Shown: positions 45,010-53,638 of the stretch, piece after piece
Layout: each line of letters opens with the position of its first letter
Numbering within the stretch: the first letter of the stretch is position 1
Source: Paenibacillus barcinonensis
GTDB taxonomy: Bacteria > Bacillota > Bacilli > Paenibacillales > Paenibacillaceae
NCBI RefSeq assembly: GCF_003217495.1
Contig: NZ_QJSW01000023.1
Location: forward strand, 1-64,000
DNA length: 64,000 nt
Direction: 5' to 3'
Translations under genes and position numbers: made by a program
The notes under the pieces: model-generated
Seen by the model: the letters and a program-made list of their open reading frames with translations, nothing else
Databases searched by the model: none
What the model was told of the DNA's origin: nothing

Positions 45010-45399
45010 ATGCCTTTGTTGCGTTTTGATGTGATTGAAGGACGTGATCCGAATGCGTTAAAAAAACTGCTTGATGTAGCTCATCAGGCGATGGTAGACG
45101 CATTTGAAGTACCACAGCGGGATCGGTATCAGATTGTACATCAACATCCGGTCCATGAGATGATTATTGAAGATACCGACTTGGGACTGGAACGTAGTCG
45201 GGATATGGTCGTTATCAGTATAGTCAGCAAGACACGTACACCTGATAAGAAGCAGAAGCTGTATGCTCTGCTCGCCGAGCGTCTGGAAACCGAATGCGGC
45301 TTGTCGCCTCAGGATTTAATGGTGTCCATTACGGAAAATGGGGAAGCCGACTGGAGCTTTGGCATGGGGGAAGCACAATTTGTAATAGGCAAGCTGTGA
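45010..45399 (+). CDS. tautomerase-family protein (Pro1 enzyme)
   Basis: A 129-residue member of the Tautomerase_2/MSAD-like group. After removal of Met the N-terminal residue is Pro ([13 protein letters not shown]), the catalytic base of this superfamily. The conserved [11 protein letters not shown] and LVLIS-like strands follow ([12 protein letters not shown]). Start ATG 45010 sits 8 nt after AGGAGG (44996-45001); the longer in-frame ATG 44986 would hide the Pro and lacks a site. Single gene, converging with the kinase gene; substrate unknown. Confidence 0.82.
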   Translation: MPLLRFDVIEGRDPNALKKLLDVAHQAMVDAFEVPQRDRYQIVHQHPVHEMIIEDTDLGLERSRDMVVISIVSKTRTPDKKQKLYALLAERLETECGLSPQDLMVSITENGEADWSFGMGEAQFVIGKL

Positions 45400-45461
45400 G
45401 GATTCCATGTATGCACAACCCAAATCTTTGAGTCTGTTCATGTATGGGTCCAGCATTGCCG

Positions 45462-45505
45462 AATAGCCGAACGCACCCCTGCAGGGTAAACGTTCGGCTA
45501 TGTTC
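45462..45505. terminator. bidirectional terminator
   Basis: AATAGCCGAACG (45462-45473) and CGTTCGGCTAT (45491-45501) form an 11-bp stem with one mismatch. It lies between the converging tautomerase (+) and kinase (-) genes and could serve both. Confidence 0.65.
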
Positions 45506-45515
45506 ATTTCCTCGT

Positions 45516-46772
45516 TTATTTATGGATCGGAAAACGGAGTTGGACCTCGGTGCCCTGAGCAAGCTCTGATTTTACACGAATGCTGCCGCCGTGAGCGTCC
45601 ACAATCCAGCGAGCAATGGATAATCCGAGCCCGGTACCTCCCTCCAGACGTGACCTCGCTTTATCTCCGCGATAAAACCTCTCAAATATATGGGGCAAGT
45701 CTTCTTTAGCGATGCCGGCCCCTGTATCGGCAATGCGGATATCCACCTGACCGGATTGAATCCGTCCCGAGATACGAATCTGCCCGCCTTCAGGGGTATA
45801 CTTGAGTGCATTATCCAGAATGATGATGAATAGCTGGCGTATACGGGCATGATCTCCCCACAGACGCAGTGGTTCATCTATTTCCATTGTAATTTGAATA
45901 TCCTGGGTTGTGGCCAGCAACTGGAATTGTTCAGCCAGCTCCACCAGAATGATATCGGCTTCGACCTGAGCGTGTTCAATCTGCAGCTGATTGGAATCTG
46001 TGCGCGCAAGGGTTAACAGATCATCCAGCAGCTTGCTCATTCGCATGCTTTCCTGGAGAATGGCTGCGATGTGAGGGCTCTGATCTTCAATGGATGAATC
46101 CGGGTGTTGAAGCAGCAGTTCCGTTTCTGCACGAATGATGGCGGTTGGAGTGCGCAATTCGTGGGAGGCATCCGCTACAAAGCGCTGCTGTTTATCCCAT
46201 GAGCTGCGAATTGGAACCAGGGCACGCCCTGCCAAAAACAACCCTGCCAGCAGGGAAATTAGAACCCCTGCAAAGATGCCCATAACCAGATCGCGCAGCA
46301 AGGAGTGCAGCGTATGGTTTACATCCTCCAGGCTTCTTACAATGGTCACAGTCACTTCCCCGCGAGAAGCACTGTTCGCAACGAGGGGCAGATTAACTTG
46401 AAGCACCCTGTAGTGGTGATCTTCAAAGCTCAAGGTCTGCGGTATTTTGGAATCAGACCTGTTCTGAAAATAACGGATGGCGCCAGGCGTGAACGATTGC
46501 GGTGGTGATTGACCGACGAGCTGCTGATCATGATTCCAGATCAGATAGGTTGTCTGCTCGTCCTGCTCGGGGGCGCCCAGCGCAGGCTGGAGCAGCGCCT
46601 CCACGCTGTGCATGGATTGAACCCGTTTTTGAGCCTGCTGCAGAATCTCATCTATCTCATGCAACAATCGAAAACGCATGTGAGCATAAAGCAGTGCGCT
46701 CAGCACGGAAAGAACAATCAGAAACACAACGGTATTCAGCATGACAAGCCTGCGGCGGGTCTGATTAAACAT
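45516..46772 (-). CDS. sensor histidine kinase
   Basis: A 418-residue membrane kinase: two membrane helices (about residues 11-33 and 162-184), an extracellular sensing region (about 35-160), a short HAMP-like linker, HisKA with DASHELRTPTAI (His204), and HATPase_c (NALKYT, GAGI and GTGLGLSIA). It overlaps the response regulator by 8 bp (ATGTTTAA), and its ribosome site AAGGGTGA lies inside that gene's end. The upstream-extended frame was rejected. With the regulator it faces the FMN-binding protein gene, which it probably controls. Signal unknown. Confidence 0.9.
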   Translation of the reverse strand: MFNQTRRRLVMLNTVVFLIVLSVLSALLYAHMRFRLLHEIDEILQQAQKRVQSMHSVEALLQPALGAPEQDEQTTYLIWNHDQQLVGQSPPQSFTPGAIRYFQNRSDSKIPQTLSFEDHHYRVLQVNLPLVANSASRGEVTVTIVRSLEDVNHTLHSLLRDLVMGIFAGVLISLLAGLFLAGRALVPIRSSWDKQQRFVADASHELRTPTAIIRAETELLLQHPDSSIEDQSPHIAAILQESMRMSKLLDDLLTLARTDSNQLQIEHAQVEADIILVELAEQFQLLATTQDIQITMEIDEPLRLWGDHARIRQLFIIILDNALKYTPEGGQIRISGRIQSGQVDIRIADTGAGIAKEDLPHIFERFYRGDKARSRLEGGTGLGLSIARWIVDAHGGSIRVKSELAQGTEVQLRFPIHK

Positions 46773-47448
46773 GAGGCTCACCCTTGAATAAATAACCAAT
46801 GCCACGAACGGTGCGAAGCGCATGATCCGCACCGGTGCCCGCCAGCTTTTTGCGTAAATGATGAATATAAACGTCTACTGCACTGGTAGCCGAGCCGGAA
46901 TCAAATCCCCATACACGGTCAAAAATCTGCTCACGCGTCAAAATTTGATCTTTATTACAGATGAAAAATTCTAATAATTTATATTCAGTCGCTGTAAGCT
47001 GCAGTGTCTGTTCTCCATGACAGGCATCCCTTACTGTCGGCATCAGACGGATTGAACCCCAGACCAGCTCTCCTTCCTGATCAAGCGTACCATGTCTTCG
47101 CAGCACCGCCCTCGTTCGGGCTAACAATTCGGATACAGCAAAAGGCTTCGTGACATAATCATCGGCCCCGGCATCCAGCCCGGCAACTCGATCCTCCACG
47201 GCATCCCGCGCCGTCACCAGAATGATTGGCACACGATTTAACTGTGAGCGTAATTTTCGTACGATATCGACGCCACCAATCCCCGGTAGCATCACATCCA
47301 GAATAATCAGGTCGTATATAGCCTGTTCGGCCATGTAATATCCCTCATCCCCTGTCTCTGCGCCATCGACAAGAAAGGACTCTTGTTCGAAAATCTCACG
47401 TATCACTTTCAGCAACGACGGGTCATCCTCAACGACAAGAACTCTCAT
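46765..47448 (-). CDS. OmpR-family response regulator
   Basis: A 227-residue regulator with a receiver domain (Asp51 in LIILDVMLPG) and a winged-helix DNA-binding domain (about residues 125-225). It is transcribed from the divergent region 47449-47564 and precedes the kinase gene with an 8-bp overlap. Direct repeats there (47482-47497) fit an OmpR-class binding site, so it may control both its own gene and the flavin cluster. No close named relative can be assigned. Confidence 0.9.
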   Translation of the reverse strand: MRVLVVEDDPSLLKVIREIFEQESFLVDGAETGDEGYYMAEQAIYDLIILDVMLPGIGGVDIVRKLRSQLNRVPIILVTARDAVEDRVAGLDAGADDYVTKPFAVSELLARTRAVLRRHGTLDQEGELVWGSIRLMPTVRDACHGEQTLQLTATEYKLLEFFICNKDQILTREQIFDRVWGFDSGSATSAVDVYIHHLRKKLAGTGADHALRTVRGIGYLFKGEPHV

Positions 47449-47481
47449 CTAACTTCCACCTTTCAGCTCGCCTTACCGTAT

Positions 47482-47514
47482 TTTAAGAAAATTTAAAGAA
47501 TAAGCTCCTATACT
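47482..47514 (+). promoter_or_regulatory. probable response-regulator site and promoter of the flavin operon
   Basis: TTTAAG (47482-47487) and TTTAAA (47492-47497) repeat 10 bp apart, next to a -10 TATACT (47509-47514) without a -35. The gap lies between divergently transcribed regulator and FMN-binding protein genes. This layout matches activation by an OmpR-class regulator. It is inference from layout. Confidence 0.5.
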
Positions 47515-47564
47515 CAGATTATCGACAATGCCTTACAGCATTCATTCGTATTGGAGGAATATAG

Positions 47565-48062
47565 ATGGCGAAGATGGACAAGAAATGGATTGTATTATGT
47601 TCAGCTGCTGTAGCAGCTGTGTATACAGCCGGTTACTATACTACAGAGACTGCGGCGATCTCTCCATCGCCAGTACAGCACAATCAAATTAACACTCTGG
47701 TAAATCCGGTGTCAACGGGCATTAACAAAGATAACGGCAAGGCATCAGCTTCACAGGCCAAGGTTGAGTCAGGGGCGCAGGCACAGCATACAAGTATATA
47801 TCGTGATGGCAGCTATGAAGGATCAGGCAGCAATCGGAGAGGCTCCATCAAGGTCGTGGTTACGATTCATAAAGATAAAATTACAGATGTAGAGATCAGT
47901 CAGTTTGCTATGCACTACTCCGAACAGGACGTGGTGGATATGCCGGACGAGGTTATAAGTAAGCAAAGCGCCCAAGTGAATAACGTATCGGGAGCTACAT
48001 ACAGCACCGAAGCGTTCTCGTCGGCTGTACAGGATGCGCTGGATCAGGCGCGAAACTCATGA
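47565..48062 (+). CDS. FMN-binding domain protein, membrane-anchored
   Basis: A 165-residue extracytoplasmic protein. A membrane anchor lies at residues 7-25, a polar linker follows to about residue 78, then an FMN_bind domain (about 80-162). The SGAT motif at residues 142-145 holds Thr145, the usual site where ApbE attaches FMN covalently. TATTGGAGGAAT precedes ATG 47565. The stop overlaps the ApbE start (ATGA). The three genes form an operon, regulated by the divergent two-component system by inference. Confidence 0.88.
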   Translation: MAKMDKKWIVLCSAAVAAVYTAGYYTTETAAISPSPVQHNQINTLVNPVSTGINKDNGKASASQAKVESGAQAQHTSIYRDGSYEGSGSNRRGSIKVVVTIHKDKITDVEISQFAMHYSEQDVVDMPDEVISKQSAQVNNVSGATYSTEAFSSAVQDALDQARNS

Positions 48063-48991
48063 TAATTCGAAGCCGGAAGCTGTTTATGGATACAGTCGTT
48101 GATATTCAGGTGGTAACAGGAACAGGGGAGAATGTTGAAACGGGAAATGAAGAAAGAAATCCCCAGGCATCTGAACAGCAGCAGCTCCATCAGATAAATC
48201 GTGCCTTTCATGCCTTCCGGCAAGTCGAACAGGCATGCAGTCGATTTAGCCCGGAGAGTGAACTGATGAAAGCAAGCAGACAGATTGGCGAACCCGTGCA
48301 GATCAGTTCATTTTTGTTTGAACCTTTGAAGCTGGCTTTGCATATGGCGCAGCTAACGTCGGGTGTTTTTGATCCAACCGTGGGAAAAAGGCTGGAGCAG
48401 CACGGATTTAATCGACATTATCTCACTCGGCAATATATGAACAGTTCTGTTGTGGAATCTGCAGATTATCGGGACATTATACTGGATGAAGTCCATCAGA
48501 CAATGACACTGCTTAAACCGCTGGTGATTGATTTAGGCGCAGTGGCGAAAGGGTTCGCGATTGACCTTGCTGCACATGAATTACAGCGGTTTGCCGGATT
48601 TGTGGTGAATGCAGGGGGAGATCTATATGCCGGAGGCAGGGATGAACATGGCGAGCCTTGGAAAATAGGCATACAGCATCCCGTAAACCGGAATGAGGTT
48701 ATATGTACGCTGGAGTTATCCAATGCAGCGATCTGCACTTCTGGCGGTTATGAGCGAAGGAGTGCAACCACAGAGGGTGTGCATCACTTAATTCATCCGG
48801 TAACCGGGCATTCCCCTAAGGAATGGGTCAGTTCAAGCATCATTGCTCCCTATGCGATGATGGCGGATATTTTTTCGACTGCGGTTATGCTGTTAAGTAA
48901 GGAAGAGGGGCAGCAATTGATTCAGCAGGCCAATGTGCAGAGCATTTTGATTACACCTGATATAGAGCTTGTTCGGGAAGGAGTTCACTAA
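48059..48991 (+). CDS. apbE: FAD:protein FMN transferase (ApbE)
   Basis: A 310-residue ApbE-family enzyme that moves FMN from FAD to a Thr or Ser of a target protein. Seen: the FMDTVVDIQV start, the conserved central VIDLGAVAKGFAIDLAA (about residues 155-171) with NAGGDLYAGG (about 182-191), and GVHHLIHPVTG near residue 240. The start overlaps the FMN-binding protein stop by 4 bp, so its target is very probably that protein's Thr145. There is no clear lipoprotein signal, unlike many extracellular ApbEs, so the location is uncertain. Confidence 0.92.
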   Translation: MIIRSRKLFMDTVVDIQVVTGTGENVETGNEERNPQASEQQQLHQINRAFHAFRQVEQACSRFSPESELMKASRQIGEPVQISSFLFEPLKLALHMAQLTSGVFDPTVGKRLEQHGFNRHYLTRQYMNSSVVESADYRDIILDEVHQTMTLLKPLVIDLGAVAKGFAIDLAAHELQRFAGFVVNAGGDLYAGGRDEHGEPWKIGIQHPVNRNEVICTLELSNAAICTSGGYERRSATTEGVHHLIHPVTGHSPKEWVSSSIIAPYAMMADIFSTAVMLLSKEEGQQLIQQANVQSILITPDIELVREGVH

Positions 48992-49774
48992 ATGACGATA
49001 CAGAAATGGATCAAATCACCAAAAGGATATGTGAGTATAGCGATGGTCGCTTGTCTTGTCATTGCTTCTCTGGCGGCGCTGGATATGAAAGGCATCGTGC
49101 ATGGTCTGGTTGCTGTGGGTACAGCTATCATTGTAGATATGATGTTCGGTCTGGTGAACCGAAAGAAGAGAATGATGCCAGACGGAGCATGGATTACGGG
49201 GTTAATTGTAGCCTTAATCCTCAGCACCTCCACCTCATGGGAGATTGTCGCTTCCACTGTGATATTAGCAATCGTTTCGAAGTATGTGCTGGTTTCCCGC
49301 AAAAAGCCGATATTTAACCCGGCTGCACTCGGTCTGCTGCTGTCTGTTCTGATCTTTGGGACAGGGGAAAGCTGGTGGGGGGCCTTTGGAGATCTGCCTG
49401 TATGGATGATGGTACTTCTCTTGGCAGGCGGTTATATGGTTACGGGGCGTGTAAACAAGTTCCCTCAAGTTTTTGCGTTTCTGGGAACCTACTTTATTCT
49501 GTTGCTGGTGATGGGGCAGCTTCACACCGGGGATGCAGGGGATGCACTGCGTACCCCATTTATCAATGCGCTGCTCTTCTGTGGCTTCTTTATGGTCACG
49601 GATCTACCGACATCTCCGGCTAAATATAAGGATCAGCTTGTGTTTGGAGTCGTTGCTGCCTTGGTAGGTGCGCTAATCTATAGCCTGTTTGGTGGATTAA
49701 TGTATTTATTCATTGGTTTGTTATGCGCCAACTTGTATCATTTTTTGCGCACACGCTTTTCCATACTTGCATAG
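48992..49774 (+). CDS. RnfD/NqrB-like membrane protein
   Basis: A 260-residue multi-pass membrane protein of the RnfD/NqrB group, directly following the apbE stop. About eight membrane helices. Family marks: KKPIFNPAALGLLLS and MVTDLPTSPA near residues 207-216. It is shorter than RnfD (about 350) or NqrB (about 400) and has no clear S-G-A-T flavinylation site of its own; the SGAT site is in the FMN-binding partner. With these it would pass electrons between quinone or NADH pools and an extracytoplasmic flavin. No other rnf or nqr genes are present. Confidence 0.82.
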   Translation: MTIQKWIKSPKGYVSIAMVACLVIASLAALDMKGIVHGLVAVGTAIIVDMMFGLVNRKKRMMPDGAWITGLIVALILSTSTSWEIVASTVILAIVSKYVLVSRKKPIFNPAALGLLLSVLIFGTGESWWGAFGDLPVWMMVLLLAGGYMVTGRVNKFPQVFAFLGTYFILLLVMGQLHTGDAGDALRTPFINALLFCGFFMVTDLPTSPAKYKDQLVFGVVAALVGALIYSLFGGLMYLFIGLLCANLYHFLRTRFSILA

Positions 49775-49795
49775 GTGAGGAATCCTGAAGATCCA

Positions 49796-49830
49796 AAGCG
49801 CCGTTTCCGGGTAGTCCAGAAACGGCGCTT
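49796..49830. terminator. bidirectional terminator
   Basis: AAGCGCCGTTTC (49796-49807) pairs perfectly with GAAACGGCGCTT (49819-49830). It separates the flavin operon (+) from the GH4 gene (-); the flanking T-run is short on the plus strand. Confidence 0.72.
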
Positions 49831-49845
49831 CATTACTATTGGATT

Positions 49846-51147
49846 CTATGAAGTAAATCGGGGGAGCCAGTCACCATGCGCTTCAATCAAATCGTCGCAC
49901 ATCGCCACGATGTCGTCCATGGAGAGTTCGGCAGCAGTATGCGGATCAAGCATGGCTGCGTGGTAAATATGTTCTTTTTTCCCCGTCATCGCGGCTTCGA
50001 TTGTAAGCAGTTGTGTGTTAATGTTGGTGCGGTTCAGCGCTGCCAGCTGTGGTGGCAAATCTCCGATGTATGTTGGACTGATACCGGAGGCATCGACCAG
50101 ACAAGGCACCTCGACACATGCTTCGCGCGGCAGGTTGGTGATGAGTCCGTTGTTCATGACATTACCGCCGATTTTGTAAGGCCGATCCGTCTCCATCGCT
50201 TCCATAATATGCGAAGCATATTCACGGCTGCGCGTATGCTGAATATTTTCACTTGCAAACAGCTTCTCCCGCATTTCCTTCCATTCGGCTATCTGATTTA
50301 CACAGCGGCGTGGATACTCATCCAGCGGAATGTTGAAGCGTTCGATCAGTTCAGGGTAGCTGCGTTTGATAAAATAGGGATGATACTCCGCGTTATGCTC
50401 GGAGGATTCGGTGACATAGTAACCAAAGCGATGCATCAGCTCATATCGTACCATGTCGTCATGGGTTTCCTGCTGCTTCTGTCTCGCAAGGCGTTTGATC
50501 TCAGGATACAGATCAACGCCATCCTTTGTCACCTCGAGTAGCCACGCCATATGGTTAATACCCGCAATTTTGGCAACGACACCTGTCTGGTCAATGCCCA
50601 GCGAATCAAAGAGATGAGGCACGCAGACCTGCACACTGTGACAAAGCCCTACCGTTTTGATCCCGCCATGTACATTCATGACATTGGTGAGTACAGCCAT
50701 CGGGTTGGTATAATTCAGGAACCAGGCATCCGGGCATACCTCCTGCATATCGCGCGCGAAGTCGAGCATCACCGGAATGGTGCGCAGATTACGGAAAATG
50801 CCGCCAATACCGAGGGTATCGGCAATCGTCTGACGCAGGCCATATTTCTTTGGAATCTCGAAATCCGTAATCGTACATGGATCATATCCACCGACCTGGA
50901 TGGCGTTAATGACATATTTAGCGCCGCGCAGCGCTTCTTTGCGGTCTTGATATGTTCGGATAGAACAGCGGCTGCCCAGCGATAGAGCCAAGCTTTTTAA
51001 CAAGCGCTCCGAATCGCTTAGACGCTCCGCATCAATGTCAAACAAGGCTAATTCAAAGTCCTGCAAGGCCTCCGTCAGCATGACATCACCCAATACATTT
51101 TTTACAAAAACAGTGCTGCCCGCACCGAGAAACGTAATTTTGTTCAT
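49846..51147 (-). CDS. GH4 alpha-galactosidase/alpha-glucosidase type enzyme
   Basis: A 433-residue NAD- and metal-dependent glycoside hydrolase of family 4 (MelA-like). Seen: KITFLGAGSTVFVKNV (NAD site), LNYTNPMAV (about residues 149-157), and the GLCHSVQ motif that marks alpha-galactosidase and related GH4 enzymes. No signal peptide. The start at 51147 is the first Met before KITFLG; GGAGG lies 11 nt upstream. It is divergent from the AraC regulator at 51372 and probably controlled by it. Which alpha-glycoside is cut cannot be decided by eye. Confidence 0.9.
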   Translation of the reverse strand: MNKITFLGAGSTVFVKNVLGDVMLTEALQDFELALFDIDAERLSDSERLLKSLALSLGSRCSIRTYQDRKEALRGAKYVINAIQVGGYDPCTITDFEIPKKYGLRQTIADTLGIGGIFRNLRTIPVMLDFARDMQEVCPDAWFLNYTNPMAVLTNVMNVHGGIKTVGLCHSVQVCVPHLFDSLGIDQTGVVAKIAGINHMAWLLEVTKDGVDLYPEIKRLARQKQQETHDDMVRYELMHRFGYYVTESSEHNAEYHPYFIKRSYPELIERFNIPLDEYPRRCVNQIAEWKEMREKLFASENIQHTRSREYASHIMEAMETDRPYKIGGNVMNNGLITNLPREACVEVPCLVDASGISPTYIGDLPPQLAALNRTNINTQLLTIEAAMTGKKEHIYHAAMLDPHTAAELSMDDIVAMCDDLIEAHGDWLPRFTS

Positions 51148-51286
51148 CTCCAGCTCAACCTCCTGATAAAATGTTGTACCCCAACTATAGGCCGAACAGG
51201 CTGATATCACTATGGCTCAACCCCTCTCAAATATGGCATAATCCCATTTGTGTTTCCGTTTTCAGTTTATATTTGCGTTATCCGGC

Positions 51287-51295
51287 TGTTATAAT
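51287..51295 (+). promoter_or_regulatory. extended -10 promoter of the AraC gene
   Basis: TGTTATAAT is an extended -10 element (TG, one base, TATAAT) 77 bp before the AraC start. No good -35 lies upstream, which an extended -10 does not need. The divergent GH4 promoter was not identified. Confidence 0.55.
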
Positions 51296-51371
51296 TTAAT
51301 GTGAAGCTTGGTCGGGGGAATAGGAAGAGGAGTTAGAACATGCATGACGGATGCGGAGGAAGTGAACAGGC

Positions 51372-52217
51372 ATGAGCCGGAAAATAGAGATGAACGTGGT
51401 TTCTGCGGGCTGGACGCAGATGGAGCTGGTTTTGTTATTTTATGGATGGGAAGCGTGCGATCCTGCTCATTACTGGGGGCCGGGTGTCCGGGATTCTTAT
51501 ATCGTGCACTACATACATGAAGGCCTTGGTACCGTGTATATGGGGGATCGGGAATATCGTCTGACTCAGGGAGAAGGATTTATCATCTTGCCTGACACCG
51601 TCATTCATTACGAGGCGGATGCACAGGAGCCCTGGACCTATTCTTGGTTTGGCTTCAAAGGTGTGCAGGCCAAGGCATTTATGCAGCGTGCACAACTGAG
51701 CGCCGAGTATCCGGTGTTCAAAGCACAGGAGCCTGACACGATGGCGCATCTGTATGAAGAGATGGTTCAGGCTGGGGCGAGCCCGCTTGCAGGCGGGGAT
51801 GTGCTTCATCAGAGCTTGTTATATCGCCTGATGGCTGCCTTGATCTCCTCCGCACCTGTCAGGGCGGAGGATCACCAGCTGCTTTCGGCCAAAGAGGTGT
51901 ATATCCGTCAGGCTGTGCAGTTTATGGAGAATCGCTACAGCCAGCGCACCTCCATTCTGGATATTGCTCAGGCTGTCGGGCTGGACCGCACGTATTTATC
52001 AGGGCTGTTCAAAGAACGATACGGCAAGTCGCTGCAAGCCTTTTTTCTGGAGTATCGTATGAATCGTGCAGCCGAGCTGCTGCGCAATCCTTCTCTTTCT
52101 GTCAGTGAAGTAGCCCATTCTGTGGGTTATACGGACCCGCTTTTATTTTCCAAAATGTTCAAGCGTGTGACAGGTATATCTCCTAAGGGTTCACGGGGGT
52201 CGGGAAATCGGGATTAG
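51372..52217 (+). CDS. AraC-family regulator with cupin sensor (MelR/RafR-like)
   Basis: A 281-residue soluble regulator. N-terminal cupin sugar-sensing domain (about residues 15-135; GEGFIILPDTVIHYEAD), then two AraC helix-turn-helix motifs (about 180-280; SILDIAQAVGLDRTYLSGLF and SVSEVAHSVGYTDPLLFSKM). It is divergent from the GH4 gene, which it likely activates when an alpha-galactoside binds. ATG 51372 with GGAGGA 11 nt upstream; an earlier in-frame start is out of phase with good spacing. Next gene on the same strand is the riboswitch-controlled importer, 480 bp on. Confidence 0.88.
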   Translation: MSRKIEMNVVSAGWTQMELVLLFYGWEACDPAHYWGPGVRDSYIVHYIHEGLGTVYMGDREYRLTQGEGFIILPDTVIHYEADAQEPWTYSWFGFKGVQAKAFMQRAQLSAEYPVFKAQEPDTMAHLYEEMVQAGASPLAGGDVLHQSLLYRLMAALISSAPVRAEDHQLLSAKEVYIRQAVQFMENRYSQRTSILDIAQAVGLDRTYLSGLFKERYGKSLQAFFLEYRMNRAAELLRNPSLSVSEVAHSVGYTDPLLFSKMFKRVTGISPKGSRGSGNRD

Positions 52218-52339
52218 CAGCAACTATAATTTTAATTTTGAAAGAAAAGTTTTGAACATTAATCGGCATGCCGCTATACTGATACAGAAGTGTAATCCGA
52301 ATGGTGTAATTTTGAAATTGTGCATAGCACTTAATTGAA

Positions 52340-52515
52340 TATGTGGAGCTTGGTGCTCTGCCCATTGGGGCAGAAGCTTAAAAGGGAAGTCCGGTGTGAT
52401 GCCGGCGCGGTCCCGCCACTGTAACAGAGGAGTCAAACAGCATATCCACTGGTCTGGAGCAGACCGGGAAGGAGCTGTTATGGCAATGACGCTGAAGCCA
52501 GGAGACCTGCCAGGT
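52340..52515 (+). ncRNA. cobalamin riboswitch
   Basis: The class I cobalamin (B12) riboswitch is recognisable from its conserved blocks. GGTGCTCTGCCC...GGGGCAGAAGCTT (about 52351-52379) is followed by AAAGGGAAGTCCGGTG (52381-52396), GCCGGCGCGGTCCCGCCACT (52411-52430), and the B12 box CTGAAGCCAGGAGACCTGCC (52492-52511). A terminator lies 80 bp downstream, so bound cobalamin should stop transcription of the importer. The rest of 52218-52339 and 52516-52593 is untranslated leader. Confidence 0.95.
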
Positions 52516-52593
52516 TTGACAAACACAGCAGTACCCTACGGGAGATAGGAAGGTGTTTAAAGAGCATGATTTTTTCTGAAAATCTGTTTATTT

Positions 52594-52634
52594 AAGGCGT
52601 CCTTATCCAGTACAACGGAGAGGGACGCCTTTTT
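52594..52634 (+). terminator. riboswitch-controlled terminator
   Basis: AAGGCGTCC (52594-52602) pairs perfectly with GGACGCCTT (52623-52631), followed by TTTTT-like T residues, 66 bp before the first importer gene. This is the expression platform of the cobalamin riboswitch. The competing anti-terminator was not resolved. Confidence 0.88.
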
Positions 52635-52699
52635 GGAATGCACAGAAAATAGTGATATACGTATGCATTACATCGCGATCAGGAAGGGCGTTTTGTTCA

Positions 52700-53638
52700 T
52701 TGGGCAGGTACATCTTTAAACGATTATTACAGCTGATCGCCGTTCTGTTTGGCATTACATTCCTGACGTTTCTGTTAACGTATCTGTCTCCGGGAGACCC
52801 TGCCAGACTGATGCTGATGTCCACGGGAGTCACGCCCTCGGATGAATTGGTCAGACAGGTACGGTCAGACCTGGGGCTGGATCAGCCGTTTCTGGTACGG
52901 TACGGAACATGGCTTGCACAGGTGGTTGCCGGAGACTTCGGTACCTCCTATAAATACGGACGTCCGGTATTGGACGTGTTGATGGCGAGACTGCCTGCCA
53001 CGCTGTGGTTAACGGGAAGTGCCATGCTGCTGGTTATTCTGATCTCTTTTCCGTTGGGAATACTTTCGGCTGTGCATCGGAACAGGCTGCTGGATGCTGT
53101 AATTCGGCTGTTTTCCTTTGCGGGTCTGTCGATGCCCAGCTTCTGGCTGGGGATGCTGCTGATGCTGGTGTTTGGTGTGCAGCTGAGGCTGCTGCCTGTT
53201 ATGGGCAGCTCGGGCTGGACAAGCCTGATTCTGCCTGCCATCACACTTGCCATTCCACTGATTGCCCAGTACAGCAGGCAGATTCGCGTAGTTCTGCTGG
53301 AGGAGAGCAGCCAAAACTATGTGGTGGGTGCAAGAGCGAGAGGTGTGAAGGAGTCGATCATTATGTGGCGACATATATTGCCCAATGCCATGCTGCCGAT
53401 TGTAACTCTTATGGGCATGACAACCGGAGCATTGCTCGGCGGAGCAGCGATCGTGGAGAGTTTATTCGTGTGGCCTGGGGTAGGCCAGATGGCGGTGGAT
53501 GCGATTTTTACACGGGATTATCCATTGATACAGGGGTATGTCATGTGGATGGCGATCATCTACGTCACGTTGAACCTGCTTGTTGACCTGTGGACACATC
53601 TGCGTGATCCACGCATTCAACTGGATGTGGACGTCTAG
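52700..53638 (+). CDS. Nik/Opp-type ABC importer permease (NikB-like)
   Basis: A 312-residue permease of the NikB/DppB class. Six membrane helices; N-terminal part GRYIFKRLLQLIAVLFGITF and the loop SPGDPARLML are typical. The ATPase-contact region reads ARARGVKESIIMWRHILPNA (about residues 212-231). The start is TTG 52700, with GGAAGGG 11 nt upstream; the upstream-extended frame has no site and would run into the riboswitch region. Its stop abuts the ATG of the next permease. Length fits NikB (about 314). Substrate is probably cobalt or a nickel/cobalt complex, from the riboswitch. Confidence 0.9.
   Translation: MGRYIFKRLLQLIAVLFGITFLTFLLTYLSPGDPARLMLMSTGVTPSDELVRQVRSDLGLDQPFLVRYGTWLAQVVAGDFGTSYKYGRPVLDVLMARLPATLWLTGSAMLLVILISFPLGILSAVHRNRLLDAVIRLFSFAGLSMPSFWLGMLLMLVFGVQLRLLPVMGSSGWTSLILPAITLAIPLIAQYSRQIRVVLLEESSQNYVVGARARGVKESIIMWRHILPNAMLPIVTLMGMTTGALLGGAAIVESLFVWPGVGQMAVDAIFTRDYPLIQGYVMWMAIIYVTLNLLVDLWTHLRDPRIQLDVDV

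Noticed and set aside
53005-53586. A 193-codon plus-strand frame within the NikB-like gene
   Set aside because: It overlaps a gene with full family match and has Cys-rich, low-quality translation.
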